Of a DNA stretch of 64,000 nt, positions 8,694-17,711 are shown one piece after another (positions within the stretch are counted from its first letter, which is position 1; every line of letters begins with the position of its first letter). The notes under the pieces were generated by a model that did not search any database, was not told the DNA's origin, and saw only the letters and a program-made list of their open reading frames with translations. This DNA is from Litoribacillus peritrichatus. GTDB taxonomy: Bacteria; Pseudomonadota; Gammaproteobacteria; Pseudomonadales; Litoribrevibacteraceae. The position numbers and the translations under genes were made by a program. The DNA is taken from positions 434,001-498,000 of the forward strand of contig NZ_BAABBN010000004.1 in assembly GCF_039537985.1 (NCBI RefSeq), written 5' to 3'.

Positions 8694-9251
8694 ATGAGTG
8701 AGCAAGCCCTAAGTAATCAATCTGGTGTGTCTTCAAAAGAAGAAATGGAAAATGCACTCGGTTCTCATGATGTTGCGACGGATCAGTTCCTGACATTTAT
8801 TATGGCGAATGAGGAATACGGCGTCGATATTCTGAGCGTTCAGGAAATCCGGGGCTGGGAGGCCGCTACCACCATTCCTAATAGCCCTGATTTTGTGAAA
8901 GGTGTGATGAATTTACGTGGGACCATTGTTCCTATCATTGATTTGCGGCTCAGGTTCGGACTTGAACATGTGGAATACGGACCTATGACCGTGGTGATTG
9001 TACTTAAAGTCAATACGCCCACCGGTGACAAGATCATTGGCATTGTGGTGGATGCAGTGTCTGACGTGTACTCCTTAACCAATGAGGAGATGCGCCTTCC
9101 TCCGGATATGGGCGATCAGGTCAATACTGCTTTTATCAAAGGATTGGCGGATGTGCAGGGCAAAATGGTGATATTGCTGAATATTGATGAACTGTTGGAC
9201 TTACAAGAAATACCGGATGCTGAAGTACTGAGAAACATTGTTCGAGATTAA
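8694..9251 (+). CDS. cheW: CheW coupling protein (system 1)
   Basis: 185-residue adaptor joining the chemoreceptor to CheA. After a roughly 30-residue N-terminal extension comes a complete CheW domain: QFLTFIMANEEYGVDIL, the IPNSPDFVKGVMNLRGTIVP segment and the C-terminal GKMVILLNIDELLD. It follows cheA by 16 bases. The reading after it is a 350-base gap with a new FliA promoter for the receptor gene. Confidence 0.95.
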   Translation: MSEQALSNQSGVSSKEEMENALGSHDVATDQFLTFIMANEEYGVDILSVQEIRGWEAATTIPNSPDFVKGVMNLRGTIVPIIDLRLRFGLEHVEYGPMTVVIVLKVNTPTGDKIIGIVVDAVSDVYSLTNEEMRLPPDMGDQVNTAFIKGLADVQGKMVILLNIDELLDLQEIPDAEVLRNIVRD

Positions 9252-9276
9252 CTAACGAATTGTTGTTTCAAAATAT

Positions 9277-9303
9277 TAATGATTATAACAACTAGGCCGA
9301 TGA
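9277..9303 (+). promoter_or_regulatory. Sigma-28 (FliA) promoter for the chemoreceptor operon
   Basis: TAATGATT, 11 bases, GCCGATGA: 6/8 and 7/8 against the FliA consensus with exact spacing. It lies 26 bases after cheW and about 290 bases before the receptor start, which would give an unusually long 5' leader. Receptor genes are classic FliA targets. Confidence 0.7.
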
Positions 9304-9598
9304 TTTCTTTTATGAACTCTGATTACTAAGCACTGGAATAATTGTTTTAAAACAAGAAGATATTTCAATTTATTTTGGTGGATATAAACAACTGATTGGA
9401 TGTTTGGTCAGACCAGGGAGTTCAGTGGAAGAGTGGGTTAAGAGGGGATCAAAATGGGATTTAGAACTGCATACCTTATAGGGCAATGTGTTGTCTCCGT
9501 AAGGCACCGACCGTTGTGCCGGACATCTGTTTTTACCCCCGTTGTGTCTAATTTATTTTCAGTAGCGCTGAAATACCAGGTTTCCTAAGGAGATAATG
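9304..9598 (+). other. Long leader before the chemoreceptor gene, with a small hairpin
   Basis: This stretch has no convincing ORF. It is AT-rich at first and contains GGCAC/GTGCC arms (9503-9507 and 9516-9520) around an 8-base loop. The AAGGAG ribosome site of the receptor gene is at its end (9587-9592). I do not recognise a riboswitch family here. A weak GG-N10-GC match near 9465-9480 does not resemble a sigma-54 site well. Confidence 0.4.
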
Positions 9599-12340
9599 AT
9601 GAACTGGGTAAAGGCAAGTCTCAATAGACAAATGATCGCTATCTTAACTGTAACTATGTCGATGCTGGGTATTCTGGTCTTCGGAGCAGAAAATTATCTG
9701 GTCAAAGAATCAGAGTATTACAGTGAAGAAATTAAAAATATGTTCCATGAAGCGGAACGGGCTGCTGAATTACAAAAAGAATTTAAAACTCAGGTACAAG
9801 AGTGGAAGAATGTATTAATTCGAGGTTTCAAGGAGTCTGATCGCGAGAAGTACTGGGTAAAATTTCAAGAGTCTGAAGGCAATGTTCAACGGCTGGTGGA
9901 AGACATTCGAGAGCACGATAAGCATGGCCGTTTTACTCGTATCTTAGATAAATTCCAAACACTTCACACCAGAATGGGGGTGTCCTATCGCACCGGTTAC
10001 CGAGCCTTTATTACAAGCGGTTACTCTCCTACGGCTGGGGACGAGTCTGTTCGGGGGATTGACCGGGAACCTACGGAGCTGGTCAGCGAGTTGGTGACTG
10101 TTTCGGATGATGCAGTGGATTCGTTGATTAATGAGCAAGAAGCATCGATGGAGCGAGCTGAATATATATCATTGGCGCTTATTTTTATCTTTATGATCAT
10201 TCTTACCTTGGTGATTCTTTGGTTGGTAAGGAAAGTGATTATTCAGCCAATGGCGGATCTATCGGTGGATGTTGGTAAATACGGTGCCGGAGAGGATGTT
10301 GAGTTCTTTTCGACCCGAGAAGATGAGCTGGGTGCGTTCAGTCAAACATTAAGCACCATGAAAGCCAATCAAAAAGAAAGAATCGAAGCTGAACGGGTAC
10401 AAGCCAATATCAATGCAGGCATTAAAATGGCGTTAGATAAGTGTCAGGCGAATGTGATGTATGCTAATACGGACTTGGAGATTACTTATCTTAATGATGC
10501 TGTCATTAAAATGCTGAACAAACGGGAACAGCAGATACAAAAGGTACTGACCAGTTTCAGAGTGAAGGATTTAATCGGAACGTGTGTGGACGATTTTCAT
10601 CAAAATCCGGCGCATCAACGAGGTCTGTTAGCTAATTTGCGTGAGCCTTACAAAACCCGTTTAAAAATATCTGATCTGACGTTTGATTTAATTGCATCTC
10701 CGGTTATTGATGCTGATGGGACTCGCTTAGGTACCGTCGTGGAGTGGGATGACATTACCGTTTCACTGGCTAAACAAGAGGAAGAGCAGCGAGTTGCGAA
10801 TGAAAATTCCAGAATTAAACAAGCACTGGACTCGGTCACGGCGAATACCATGTTGGCAGATGACCAGGGCAACATTGTTTACGCCAATGACTCCGTGATT
10901 TCGATGCTTCGTACTGCAGAGTCCGATATTAGAAAAGCGTTGCCGAACTTTAGCTCTGATAAAGTGATTGGCAGTAACTTTGATATTTTCCATAAAAATC
11001 CGGCTCATCAAAGAAATTTGCTGTCCAGTCTGAGTTCAACTTATCGGACGCAAATTGGTGTTGCTGACCGAACCTTTGCTTTGATTGCTAACCCAATTTA
11101 TAACGATGAAAAAGAACGTTTGGGAACGGTGGTTGAATGGAATGATCGTACCGATGAGGTGAAGGCTGAACGTGAAATTGGTGACCTGATTGAAGGGGCC
11201 GCAAAGGGGGATTTAAGTGTTCGTCTTGCAACGGAAGGGAAAGAAGGCTTCTTTAAATTAATCAGTGACGGTTTGAATGAGCTCGTAGCCATCGCGGATG
11301 GTGTCATAAATGACTCGGCTCGTGTATTGGATGCAATGTCTCACGGTAAGCTGACTGAAAAAATTGAGCAGGATTACGAAGGTATTTTTGGGAAACTTAA
11401 AACCGATGCCAATCAGACTACTGAGAAATTGACGGATATTATTGGTCAGATTCGCCAATCCGCTATTAATGTTTCTTCGGCGGCCGATGAGATTGCTCAA
11501 GGAAATGCCGATTTAAGTCAGCGAACAGAGGAACAGGCCTCTTCACTGGAAGAAACTGCGTCCAGTATGGAAGAAATGACCAGCACGGTAAAACAAGCGG
11601 CTGATAATGCCGCAGAAGCCAGTCAGTTGGCAGAAGAAGCGAAGGCCAAGGCGCAACAAGGTGGCGCAGTGGTTATCAACGCAGTGAGCGCGATGGAAGA
11701 AATTAATGTTGCCAGTAAGAAAATCTCTGACATCATTGGTGTGATTGATGAAATTGCTTTCCAGACAAATCTGCTCGCATTAAATGCGGCGGTAGAGGCG
11801 GCTCGTGCCGGTGAACAAGGTCGCGGGTTTGCCGTGGTCGCGGGGGAAGTTCGAAACCTGGCGCAACGGTCTGCGGGTGCCGCGAAAGAAATTAAAGACC
11901 TGATTCGAGACAGTGTTTCCAAAGTGGAAGACGGTACGGCACTGGTGAATGAATCAGGTAATACCTTGTCGGATATTGTGGGTGCCGTGGAACGTGTGAC
12001 TTCAATGGTGGCGGACATATCCAACGCGGCCCGAGAGCAAACATCAGGTATTGATCAAGTTAATACGGCGATCAGTCAGATGGATGAGATGACGCAGCAA
12101 AATGCGGCCTTAGTTGAAGAAGCATCGGCTGCTGCGGAAGCGATGGCGGAACAATCCCGTAAGATGTCAAACTTAGTAGGCTTTTTTACTTTAGGCGGGG
12201 GTGGCAGTAGCTCTCTTTCATCCATTATTTCGCCGGCAATGGCCAGTATTCCAGCGCCTTCTGTATCATCATCGTCGTCAGTTGTAACCCCTGCTGGTAT
12301 GGATGTCTCACATGCTGAAGATGAGTGGGATGAATTTTAG
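9599..12340 (+). CDS. Methyl-accepting chemotaxis protein with tandem PAS domains
   Basis: 913-residue chemoreceptor. TM1 about 10-30, a mostly helical periplasmic region about 31-188, TM2 about 189-212, a HAMP-like segment, two PAS domains (about 270-395 and 404-515), a second HAMP-like segment and the signalling domain. The hairpin tip AFQTNLLALNAAVEAARAG lies near 718-740. The PAS domains are a tandem duplication: both contain FH-x-NPAHQR and LGTVVEW. The C-terminus is DEWDEF, matching the xWxxF pentapeptide that tethers CheR/CheB; cheR and cheB follow in the operon. The second of two adjacent ATGs (9599) has better spacing to AAGGAG. The ligand or cofactor of the PAS domains is unknown. 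Confidence 0.95.
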   Translation: MNWVKASLNRQMIAILTVTMSMLGILVFGAENYLVKESEYYSEEIKNMFHEAERAAELQKEFKTQVQEWKNVLIRGFKESDREKYWVKFQESEGNVQRLVEDIREHDKHGRFTRILDKFQTLHTRMGVSYRTGYRAFITSGYSPTAGDESVRGIDREPTELVSELVTVSDDAVDSLINEQEASMERAEYISLALIFIFMIILTLVILWLVRKVIIQPMADLSVDVGKYGAGEDVEFFSTREDELGAFSQTLSTMKANQKERIEAERVQANINAGIKMALDKCQANVMYANTDLEITYLNDAVIKMLNKREQQIQKVLTSFRVKDLIGTCVDDFHQNPAHQRGLLANLREPYKTRLKISDLTFDLIASPVIDADGTRLGTVVEWDDITVSLAKQEEEQRVANENSRIKQALDSVTANTMLADDQGNIVYANDSVISMLRTAESDIRKALPNFSSDKVIGSNFDIFHKNPAHQRNLLSSLSSTYRTQIGVADRTFALIANPIYNDEKERLGTVVEWNDRTDEVKAEREIGDLIEGAAKGDLSVRLATEGKEGFFKLISDGLNELVAIADGVINDSARVLDAMSHGKLTEKIEQDYEGIFGKLKTDANQTTEKLTDIIGQIRQSAINVSSAADEIAQGNADLSQRTEEQASSLEETASSMEEMTSTVKQAADNAAEASQLAEEAKAKAQQGGAVVINAVSAMEEINVASKKISDIIGVIDEIAFQTNLLALNAAVEAARAGEQGRGFAVVAGEVRNLAQRSAGAAKEIKDLIRDSVSKVEDGTALVNESGNTLSDIVGAVERVTSMVADISNAAREQTSGIDQVNTAISQMDEMTQQNAALVEEASAAAEAMAEQSRKMSNLVGFFTLGGGGSSSLSSIISPAMASIPAPSVSSSSSVVTPAGMDVSHAEDEWDEF

Positions 12341-12365
12341 TCCCAGCGGTTCCTTCCGTTAAATC

Positions 12366-12389
12366 AAGGCCCTTTAAGGGGCCTTTTTT
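12366..12389 (+). terminator. Hairpin terminator after the chemoreceptor gene
   Basis: AAGGCCC and GGGCCTT pair around TTTAAG and run directly into a T-tract. This is a good intrinsic terminator shape between the receptor and cheR. cheR-cheD-cheB would then depend on read-through or on another promoter that I could not identify. Confidence 0.75.
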
Positions 12390-12439
12390 ATCTTTGTTTT
12401 TTTCTCAGTCTGTTTATCTGGTTCAAGAGGAGTGGTGTG

Positions 12440-13291
12440 GTGAACATGAAGTCACGCGAATTTCCGATGACGGATGCTAATTTTGATCATATTAAGAACA
12501 TGGCATATGACCGTACAGGAATCGTGCTAGGTGATCATAAACGGGAAATGGTCTATAGCCGGTTAGCTCGACGATGCAGGGCGCTTGGGGTGCATGACTT
12601 TGACCAGTACATTCATGTGCTGGAGAACCGAGAAAGTGATGAACTCAGTCACTTTGTGAACAGTATTACAACCAATTTAACTTCGTTTTTCAGAGAACGG
12701 CATCATTTTGAGTTTCTTGAAGAAACGGTATTGCCTGAAGTGTTTAAAGCGAACTCGGCCTCAAAGAGGGTGCGTATCTGGTCTGCGGGGTGTTCCACGG
12801 GAGAGGAGCCGTATTCCATTGCGATCACTTTGGCCAGATTTCTCAAAAATAATCTGGTTCGCTACAAAGGGTGGGACGTGAAAATCTTGGCCACAGACCT
12901 GGACTCCAACGTATTAGCCAAAGGCAAACGAGGCATATACCCAAACTCAGGCGCCGACGGGTTAAGTAAGTCAGACCGGCTGGAGTTTTTTGATGAGTCA
13001 GGTCAAGGAAATGATCATCAACTAATGGCTAAGGATAAAATTCGCAACCTGATTACGTTTAACCGTCTAAACTTGTTACACAAATGGCCTATGAAGGGGC
13101 AGTTTGATGTGATTTTTTGCCGGAATGTGGTGATCTACTTTGATAAAGAAACTCAAAAAGTTTTGTTTGATCGTTATGCCAATGTATTAAAAGACCCGGG
13201 ATATTTGATGATAGGGCATTCTGAAAACTTACACAGAGTTTCAACAAGGTTTAATGCATTAGGTCATACACGTTATAAAAAAATAAACTAA
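12440..13291 (+). CDS. cheR: CheR, chemoreceptor glutamate methyltransferase
   Basis: About 283 residues. CheR uses S-adenosylmethionine to methylate Glu residues of receptors. The N-terminal helical domain contains DHKREMVYSRLARRCRALG. The SAM-binding domain shows RIWSAGCSTGEEPYSIAI, ILATDLDSNVLAKGKRG, FDVIFCRNVVIYFD and the C-terminal GYLMIGHSENLHRVS, all standard. Starts are GTG 12437, GTG 12440 and ATG 12446; 12440 has the best spacing (7) from AGGAG. It is the only cheR in the window, so it may also serve the receptors of the second system. It follows the terminator of the receptor gene. Confidence 0.95.
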   Translation: MNMKSREFPMTDANFDHIKNMAYDRTGIVLGDHKREMVYSRLARRCRALGVHDFDQYIHVLENRESDELSHFVNSITTNLTSFFRERHHFEFLEETVLPEVFKANSASKRVRIWSAGCSTGEEPYSIAITLARFLKNNLVRYKGWDVKILATDLDSNVLAKGKRGIYPNSGADGLSKSDRLEFFDESGQGNDHQLMAKDKIRNLITFNRLNLLHKWPMKGQFDVIFCRNVVIYFDKETQKVLFDRYANVLKDPGYLMIGHSENLHRVSTRFNALGHTRYKKIN

Positions 13292-13300
13292 AGGCACTAC

Positions 13301-13957
13301 ATGCTTGATCGAAAACAAAGACCTCAACCACCCAGATTATTACCTGGTTTTGACCATGTAAAACGTTTCTGGGACCCAAAGCACGCGTGTTATGTGGCGA
13401 AAATTCTACCAGGGGAGTTTTATCTTTCTGGAAAACAAGAGGTTATATCGACGGTATTGGGGTCATGCATTTCAGCGTGTATCCGGGACCCGATTTTGGG
13501 CATTGGAGGCATGAATCACTTTATGCTTCCTCATCATAATGGCCATTCAAACGTTTCATGGGATGGGGCTCCGATAAGCAGTGAAACCCGCTATGGTAAT
13601 TGGGCCATGGAATATCTGATTAATGGTTTGTTGAAATTGGGGGCTCTACGTCAACGGATGGAGGTTAAGGTTTTTGGTGGTGGTCAGGTGCTTGCAAACA
13701 TGACGGACATCGGGGCCAGAAACATCCAGTTTGTTGAAGAATATTTGAAGAGTGAAGGCATGGATATCATTGCGAAGGACATCGGTGGCGTGTTGCCCAG
13801 AAAAGTTATCTATTTTCCCGACACAGGAAAAGTATTGGTCAAACGTATACGTAAGGTATCTAATGATACGATTCTTGCCAGAGAAAAAGACTACATGCGT
13901 AGGATTGATAAAGACATTGGGGATACCACAAGTGGAAGTATTGAGTTGTTTGATTAA
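13301..13957 (+). CDS. cheD: CheD, chemoreceptor glutamine deamidase
   Basis: 218-residue protein. CheD deamidates specific receptor glutamines and can tune CheC-type phosphatases. The catalytic Cys is in TVLGSCISACIRD and the catalytic His in GIGGMNHFMLP, with the later conserved KVFGGGQVLANM and NIQFVEEYLKSEGM segments. It lies 9 bases after cheR and 14 bases before cheB. The N-terminal roughly 25 residues are an extra, Pro-rich lead-in. No cheC is present in the window. Confidence 0.95.
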   Translation: MLDRKQRPQPPRLLPGFDHVKRFWDPKHACYVAKILPGEFYLSGKQEVISTVLGSCISACIRDPILGIGGMNHFMLPHHNGHSNVSWDGAPISSETRYGNWAMEYLINGLLKLGALRQRMEVKVFGGGQVLANMTDIGARNIQFVEEYLKSEGMDIIAKDIGGVLPRKVIYFPDTGKVLVKRIRKVSNDTILAREKDYMRRIDKDIGDTTSGSIELFD

Positions 13958-13971
13958 AGGATTGTACCCGA

Positions 13972-15024
13972 ATGCAAAAAGTTAAGGTGTTGATTGTAGA
14001 TGATTCGCCATCCATTCGGAGTGTTCTGGAACAGGTGCTAAATTCAGATCCGGGCATTGAGGTGGTCGGTACTGCAGAAGACCCCTTGGTTGCCAGAGAA
14101 GAAATCAAACGGTTAAACCCGGATGTACTGACATTGGATGTTGAAATGCCAAGAATGGATGGTATTTCATTTTTACGTAATTTAATGAGACTGCGACCTA
14201 TGCCTGTTGTCATGGTCTCCACGTTAACAGAGCAAGGCGCACCCATAACCTTGCAAGCACTTGAACTGGGTGCTGTGGACTATGTAGCCAAACCGAAGGT
14301 CGCAGGTGAATTGGCCCTTTCCGGCTATATTGATGAAATTTGTTCTAAAGTGAAGGTTGCAGCCAGAGCGAATGTTCGTTCGATTGAACTTGAGCCTTCA
14401 GCGCAGAAACTGACGGCATTGGTTGTGCCTGAACACGTGAAATCCAAGGTGGATCACTCCAGAGTGATTGGCATTGGCGCATCGACAGGAGGGACAGAAG
14501 CTTTGAAAGAAGTTCTGACCCGAATGCCTGCAGACTGCCCGCCGATTATTGTCAGTCAGCACATTCCTGCTGGGTTCAGTAAGTCATTTGCTGAGCGGGT
14601 TAATAATGGCAGTGCCATTAGGGTAAAAGAAGCTGAGCATGGCGATCGGTTGTCCACGGGTATGGCCTTGATTGCTCCGGGTGACCGGCACTTAAAAGTA
14701 AGTCGCTCCGGAAGTGGTTATTATGCGGTACTCGACGATGGTGAAACGGTAAATCGCCATAAACCTTCGGTGGAAGTGATGTTTGACTCTTTAAGCTTGG
14801 CATCCAAGGGGCATTGTGTTGCTGTCATGTTAACGGGCATGGGGGCCGATGGTGCTGAGGCCATGCTTCGTGTGAAGCAGATCGGTGGTCGTACTTTGGC
14901 GCAAAATGAAGCAACTTCTGTGGTATGGGGAATGCCTGGGGCTGCCGTAAAACTGGGCGCAGTGGATAAAGAAGTGGCTTTACCACATATGGCGCAAGCG
15001 ATTTTGAAAGCCTGTATAAAATAA
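13972..15024 (+). CDS. cheB: CheB, chemoreceptor methylesterase (system 1)
   Basis: 350 residues. Receiver domain with acid residues D10-D11 and phosphorylation site D56 (LTLDVEMPRMDG), a linker, then the methylesterase domain with the catalytic Ser in GIGASTGGTEALKEVL, His in VSQHIPAGFSKSFAERV and Asp in MLTGMGADGAEAM. It removes methyl groups from receptors when phosphorylated by CheA. It ends the system-1 chemotaxis operon. A different CheB, at 34233, belongs to the second system. Confidence 0.96.
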   Translation: MQKVKVLIVDDSPSIRSVLEQVLNSDPGIEVVGTAEDPLVAREEIKRLNPDVLTLDVEMPRMDGISFLRNLMRLRPMPVVMVSTLTEQGAPITLQALELGAVDYVAKPKVAGELALSGYIDEICSKVKVAARANVRSIELEPSAQKLTALVVPEHVKSKVDHSRVIGIGASTGGTEALKEVLTRMPADCPPIIVSQHIPAGFSKSFAERVNNGSAIRVKEAEHGDRLSTGMALIAPGDRHLKVSRSGSGYYAVLDDGETVNRHKPSVEVMFDSLSLASKGHCVAVMLTGMGADGAEAMLRVKQIGGRTLAQNEATSVVWGMPGAAVKLGAVDKEVALPHMAQAILKACIK

Positions 15025-15059
15025 TAGAAACTTTAGTAAAATCATAAAATTATCATTTC

Positions 15060-15088
15060 TTGAATCAAAATGGTTGGATAAACATAAT
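15060..15088 (+). promoter_or_regulatory. Candidate sigma-70 promoter for hsbA-hsbR-hptB
   Basis: TTGAAT, 17 bases, CATAAT: 4/6 and 5/6 against the sigma-70 consensus with ideal spacing, about 75 bases before the STAS gene. No sigma-54 or sigma-28 element is visible in this gap. Confidence 0.45.
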
Positions 15089-15165
15089 TTTTGGCTATTA
15101 TGTAGGTAATCACTCTTTAATTGGGTGAGGAATGGAATCGTATAAAATCAATAATGAGGTTATCT

Positions 15166-15471
15166 ATGGCAATTGTTTCTTCGCTTGATGGCAGTACAGG
15201 TGAGCTTACTATTAAGGTTAAAGGTCGTTTTGACTTTAGTGCACACCAAGAATTTCGTGATGCCTATGAGAAAGTTGACAGTGCACCAGCCTTATATCTG
15301 GTCGATATGGGCGAAACAACGTATCTAGACAGCTCTGCATTGGGTATGCTTCTTTTATTAAGAGATCATGCGGGTGGAGACAGTGCACGTATTAAAATTT
15401 CCAGCTGCAATAGCGATGTTAAGAAAATTTTGACGATTTCAAACTTTGAACAGCTTTTTGAAATCGACTAA
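15166..15471 (+). CDS. hsbA: HsbA-like STAS anti-sigma-factor antagonist
   Basis: 101-residue STAS domain protein. It has the full antagonist motif YLDSSALGMLLLLRDHA with the regulatory Ser at S56, the position I recall as the phosphorylated Ser of P. aeruginosa HsbA. In that organism HsbA binds the anti-sigma factor FlgM when phosphorylated and a diguanylate cyclase when not. Start ATG 15166 has GAGG upstream; ORF extensions to ATG 15154 or TTG 15121 are less likely. The next two genes encode the matching kinase/phosphatase and phosphotransfer protein. FlgM is not in this window. Confidence 0.88.
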   Translation: MAIVSSLDGSTGELTIKVKGRFDFSAHQEFRDAYEKVDSAPALYLVDMGETTYLDSSALGMLLLLRDHAGGDSARIKISSCNSDVKKILTISNFEQLFEID

Positions 15472-15510
15472 TGATTAACTTCGGCTAAGAAAGCATGGAG
15501 ATCCCTTATT

Positions 15511-17229
15511 ATGGAAGATGATGGTGGCTCCCTTAAAATACTAATTGCCGACGATAATGAAACGGATCGCATGATTCTCCATGCGATTGTCAAAAAGCAA
15601 GGTCATGCGGTGGTTACCGCCAGTGACGGTGTTGAGGCAGTTGAGCGTTTTATTGAAGAACAGCCTGAGTTGATTCTCCTGGATGCGCTCATGCCCAATA
15701 TGGACGGTTTCGAAGCGGCCAGAAGAATTAAGGAACTGGCTGGCGAGGATCTGGTTCCGATTATTTTCCTTACCTCTCTGAAAGATGCTGAATCGCTCGC
15801 TAAGTGCCTGGAAGCGGGCGGCGATGATTTTTTATCGAAACCTTACAACCGAATTATTCTACAAGCTAAGATCAATGCTTTCCGTCGAATGCGGAACATG
15901 CATTTAACGCTTCAAAAACAGCGTGATCAGATTGTGCTTCATAACGAGCATTTATTGCATGAGCAGGAAACGGCGAAAGCGGTATTTGATAACGTAGCGC
16001 ACTCAGGTTGTCTGGACTCTCCGAACATTAAATATTTGTTGTCTCCCCTTGCGGTGTTTAATGGCGATGTGTTACTTGCCGCCCGAAAACCTTCCGGGGG
16101 GATGCATGTGTTATTGGGTGACTACACCGGCCATGGCCTTCCGGCTGCGATTGGTGCGATGCCAATGGCAGAGATTTTTTATGCGTTAACCAGTAAAGGG
16201 TTTACCATTGAAGAAATCATTCGTGAAATAAATGCCAAGTTGAAAGCCATTTTACCTACAGGCGTATTTTGTTGTGCCTGTATGGTGGATATTGAGTTTC
16301 GCGAACGGGAAATGAAGGTGTGGGTTGGTGGCTTACCTACCTGTTATTTGTATAAGAAAGCGTCTGGCGAACGATTGGAGATAAATTCAAATCACTTGCC
16401 GTTGGGTGTGCTCGGCTCAGATCAGTTCAAAGTAAAAATGCAGGTGTTCGAGGTCAGTGAAGGCGACCGGGTCTTTATGTGGTCTGACGGTATTCATGAA
16501 GCAAGAAATGATCAGGATGTCATGTTTGGTGAAGAACGCCTCATCGAAATTTTTGATCGCTGTGAAAAACCGGAAAACTTGTTTCAGGACATCAAAGGAA
16601 CCGTAGAGGCCTATTTGGGCGAAGCCGAACGAGATGATGACATTACTTTGGTGGAAGTGCGGATTCCGAATGAACAGGAAATTGAGGCTCTTCCCGAAGA
16701 AGCGATTAATGTCTCGGACAAAGGGCCTATGGATTGGCACCTTGATTATCGTTTGAACCCTTTAAGTTTAAAATACTTTAATCCGTTACCTTTTGTACTT
16801 CAGCTTATTACTGAGGTTCCGGGCTTGAGAAGATGCAGTGGCCAAGTCTTTACCATTTTGGCAGAGCTGTACTCTAATGCTCTTGAACACGGGGTGCTGA
16901 AGTTGAACTCTGATCTTAAAAAGAATCCCTTGGGGTTCAGTGAATACTATGATTTACGTGCTGAACGTCTCGAAAGCCTGGAAACAGGCTTTGTTAACTT
17001 CAAATTGAATCATGTGCCAACGGAAACCGGTGGTTCATTAAGTGTCTTGATCAGTGACAGTGGTGAAGGTTTTGATTTTCAAAGTAAAATGGAAAACGAA
17101 TCGGATAAACAGTATTGCGGGCGTGGTATTCCATTGATTTCAACTTTATGTCGCTCGGTAGAATATCAAGGTAAGGGAAATCAAGTTGAAGTGATATTTG
17201 ATTGGCATTATACCCAAACTGGCAGCTAG
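15511..17229 (+). CDS. hsbR: HsbR-like response regulator with PP2C phosphatase and anti-sigma kinase domains
   Basis: 572 residues in three modules. Receiver (about 8-125) with D14-D15 and phosphorylation site D58 (LLDALMPNMDG). SpoIIE-type PP2C Ser phosphatase (about 165-395) with VLLGDYTGHGLPAAIGAM and MWSDGIHEARN. RsbW-like HATPase kinase (about 435-572) with ILAELYSNALEHG, VLISDSGEGFDF and CGRGIPLI. This is the architecture of P. aeruginosa HsbR, which phosphorylates or dephosphorylates HsbA depending on receiver phosphorylation by HptB. It lies 39 bases after hsbA and before the Hpt gene, so all three partners are together. Confidence 0.9.
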   Translation: MEDDGGSLKILIADDNETDRMILHAIVKKQGHAVVTASDGVEAVERFIEEQPELILLDALMPNMDGFEAARRIKELAGEDLVPIIFLTSLKDAESLAKCLEAGGDDFLSKPYNRIILQAKINAFRRMRNMHLTLQKQRDQIVLHNEHLLHEQETAKAVFDNVAHSGCLDSPNIKYLLSPLAVFNGDVLLAARKPSGGMHVLLGDYTGHGLPAAIGAMPMAEIFYALTSKGFTIEEIIREINAKLKAILPTGVFCCACMVDIEFREREMKVWVGGLPTCYLYKKASGERLEINSNHLPLGVLGSDQFKVKMQVFEVSEGDRVFMWSDGIHEARNDQDVMFGEERLIEIFDRCEKPENLFQDIKGTVEAYLGEAERDDDITLVEVRIPNEQEIEALPEEAINVSDKGPMDWHLDYRLNPLSLKYFNPLPFVLQLITEVPGLRRCSGQVFTILAELYSNALEHGVLKLNSDLKKNPLGFSEYYDLRAERLESLETGFVNFKLNHVPTETGGSLSVLISDSGEGFDFQSKMENESDKQYCGRGIPLISTLCRSVEYQGKGNQVEVIFDWHYTQTGS

Positions 17230-17363
17230 CCTCCCTGGGCCTAAAAAAGCTGGTGCTGGGAGATTTCAATCAACGCGACTTAAAACACTTGCCTTCTACC
17301 TCAATCAGACTATTTAATGTAGTTTTAGAAAATTATAACGGAATACGGAATCAGGAAAGATTA

Positions 17364-17708
17364 ATGACTGAACTTCAACACTTGGACTTGGACGCCCTTT
17401 CAGAGCTGAAAGATGTGATGGAAGATGAGTTTCAAAGCCTTATTGAAACTTTCATTGTTGATGCAGAGCGGAAACTGGCTGCGTTCAGGGTCGCGATTGA
17501 TAGCGGCAATGCCGATGAGGTCGGTAAGGTTAGTCACAGTTTTAAAGGCAGTTGCAGTAATATCGGAGCGCCTTATTTAAGCAGTTTATGTAAACAAACC
17601 GAAGATAAGGGCCGTGAAAATGACCTATCCGGTGTTGAAAGCCTTTACAGTGGCATCGAAAGTGAATACCTGATCGTTAAAGAACTTCTGATCGAACAAA
17701 TTAATTAA
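17364..17708 (+). CDS. hptB: HptB-like histidine phosphotransfer protein
   Basis: 114-residue single Hpt domain with HSFKGSCSNIGAPYLSSLC, whose His would carry phosphate from a hybrid kinase to the HsbR receiver. The long open frame upstream (from 17202) is rejected; ATG 17364 has AGGAAAG 5-11 bases before it. In P. aeruginosa HptB collects signal from several sensor kinases. No hybrid kinase is encoded in this window, so the input must come from elsewhere. Confidence 0.88.
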   Translation: MTELQHLDLDALSELKDVMEDEFQSLIETFIVDAERKLAAFRVAIDSGNADEVGKVSHSFKGSCSNIGAPYLSSLCKQTEDKGRENDLSGVESLYSGIESEYLIVKELLIEQIN

Positions 17709-17711
17709 TCT

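Noticed and set aside
9464..9480. GG-N10-GC match GGATTTAGAACTGC before the receptor gene
   Set aside because: Only the GG and GC dinucleotides agree; the -24 element lacks the CAC/CAG bases, and a good FliA promoter is present upstream.
12340..12365. CCGTTAAA near 12357 as a FliA -10 box for cheR
   Set aside because: The first base and the -35 box do not match, and the terminator lies directly downstream.
17202..17363. Upstream part of the longer frame containing hptB
   Set aside because: The first 54 codons have no Hpt features and overlap the end of hsbR; a good ribosome site lies before ATG 17364.
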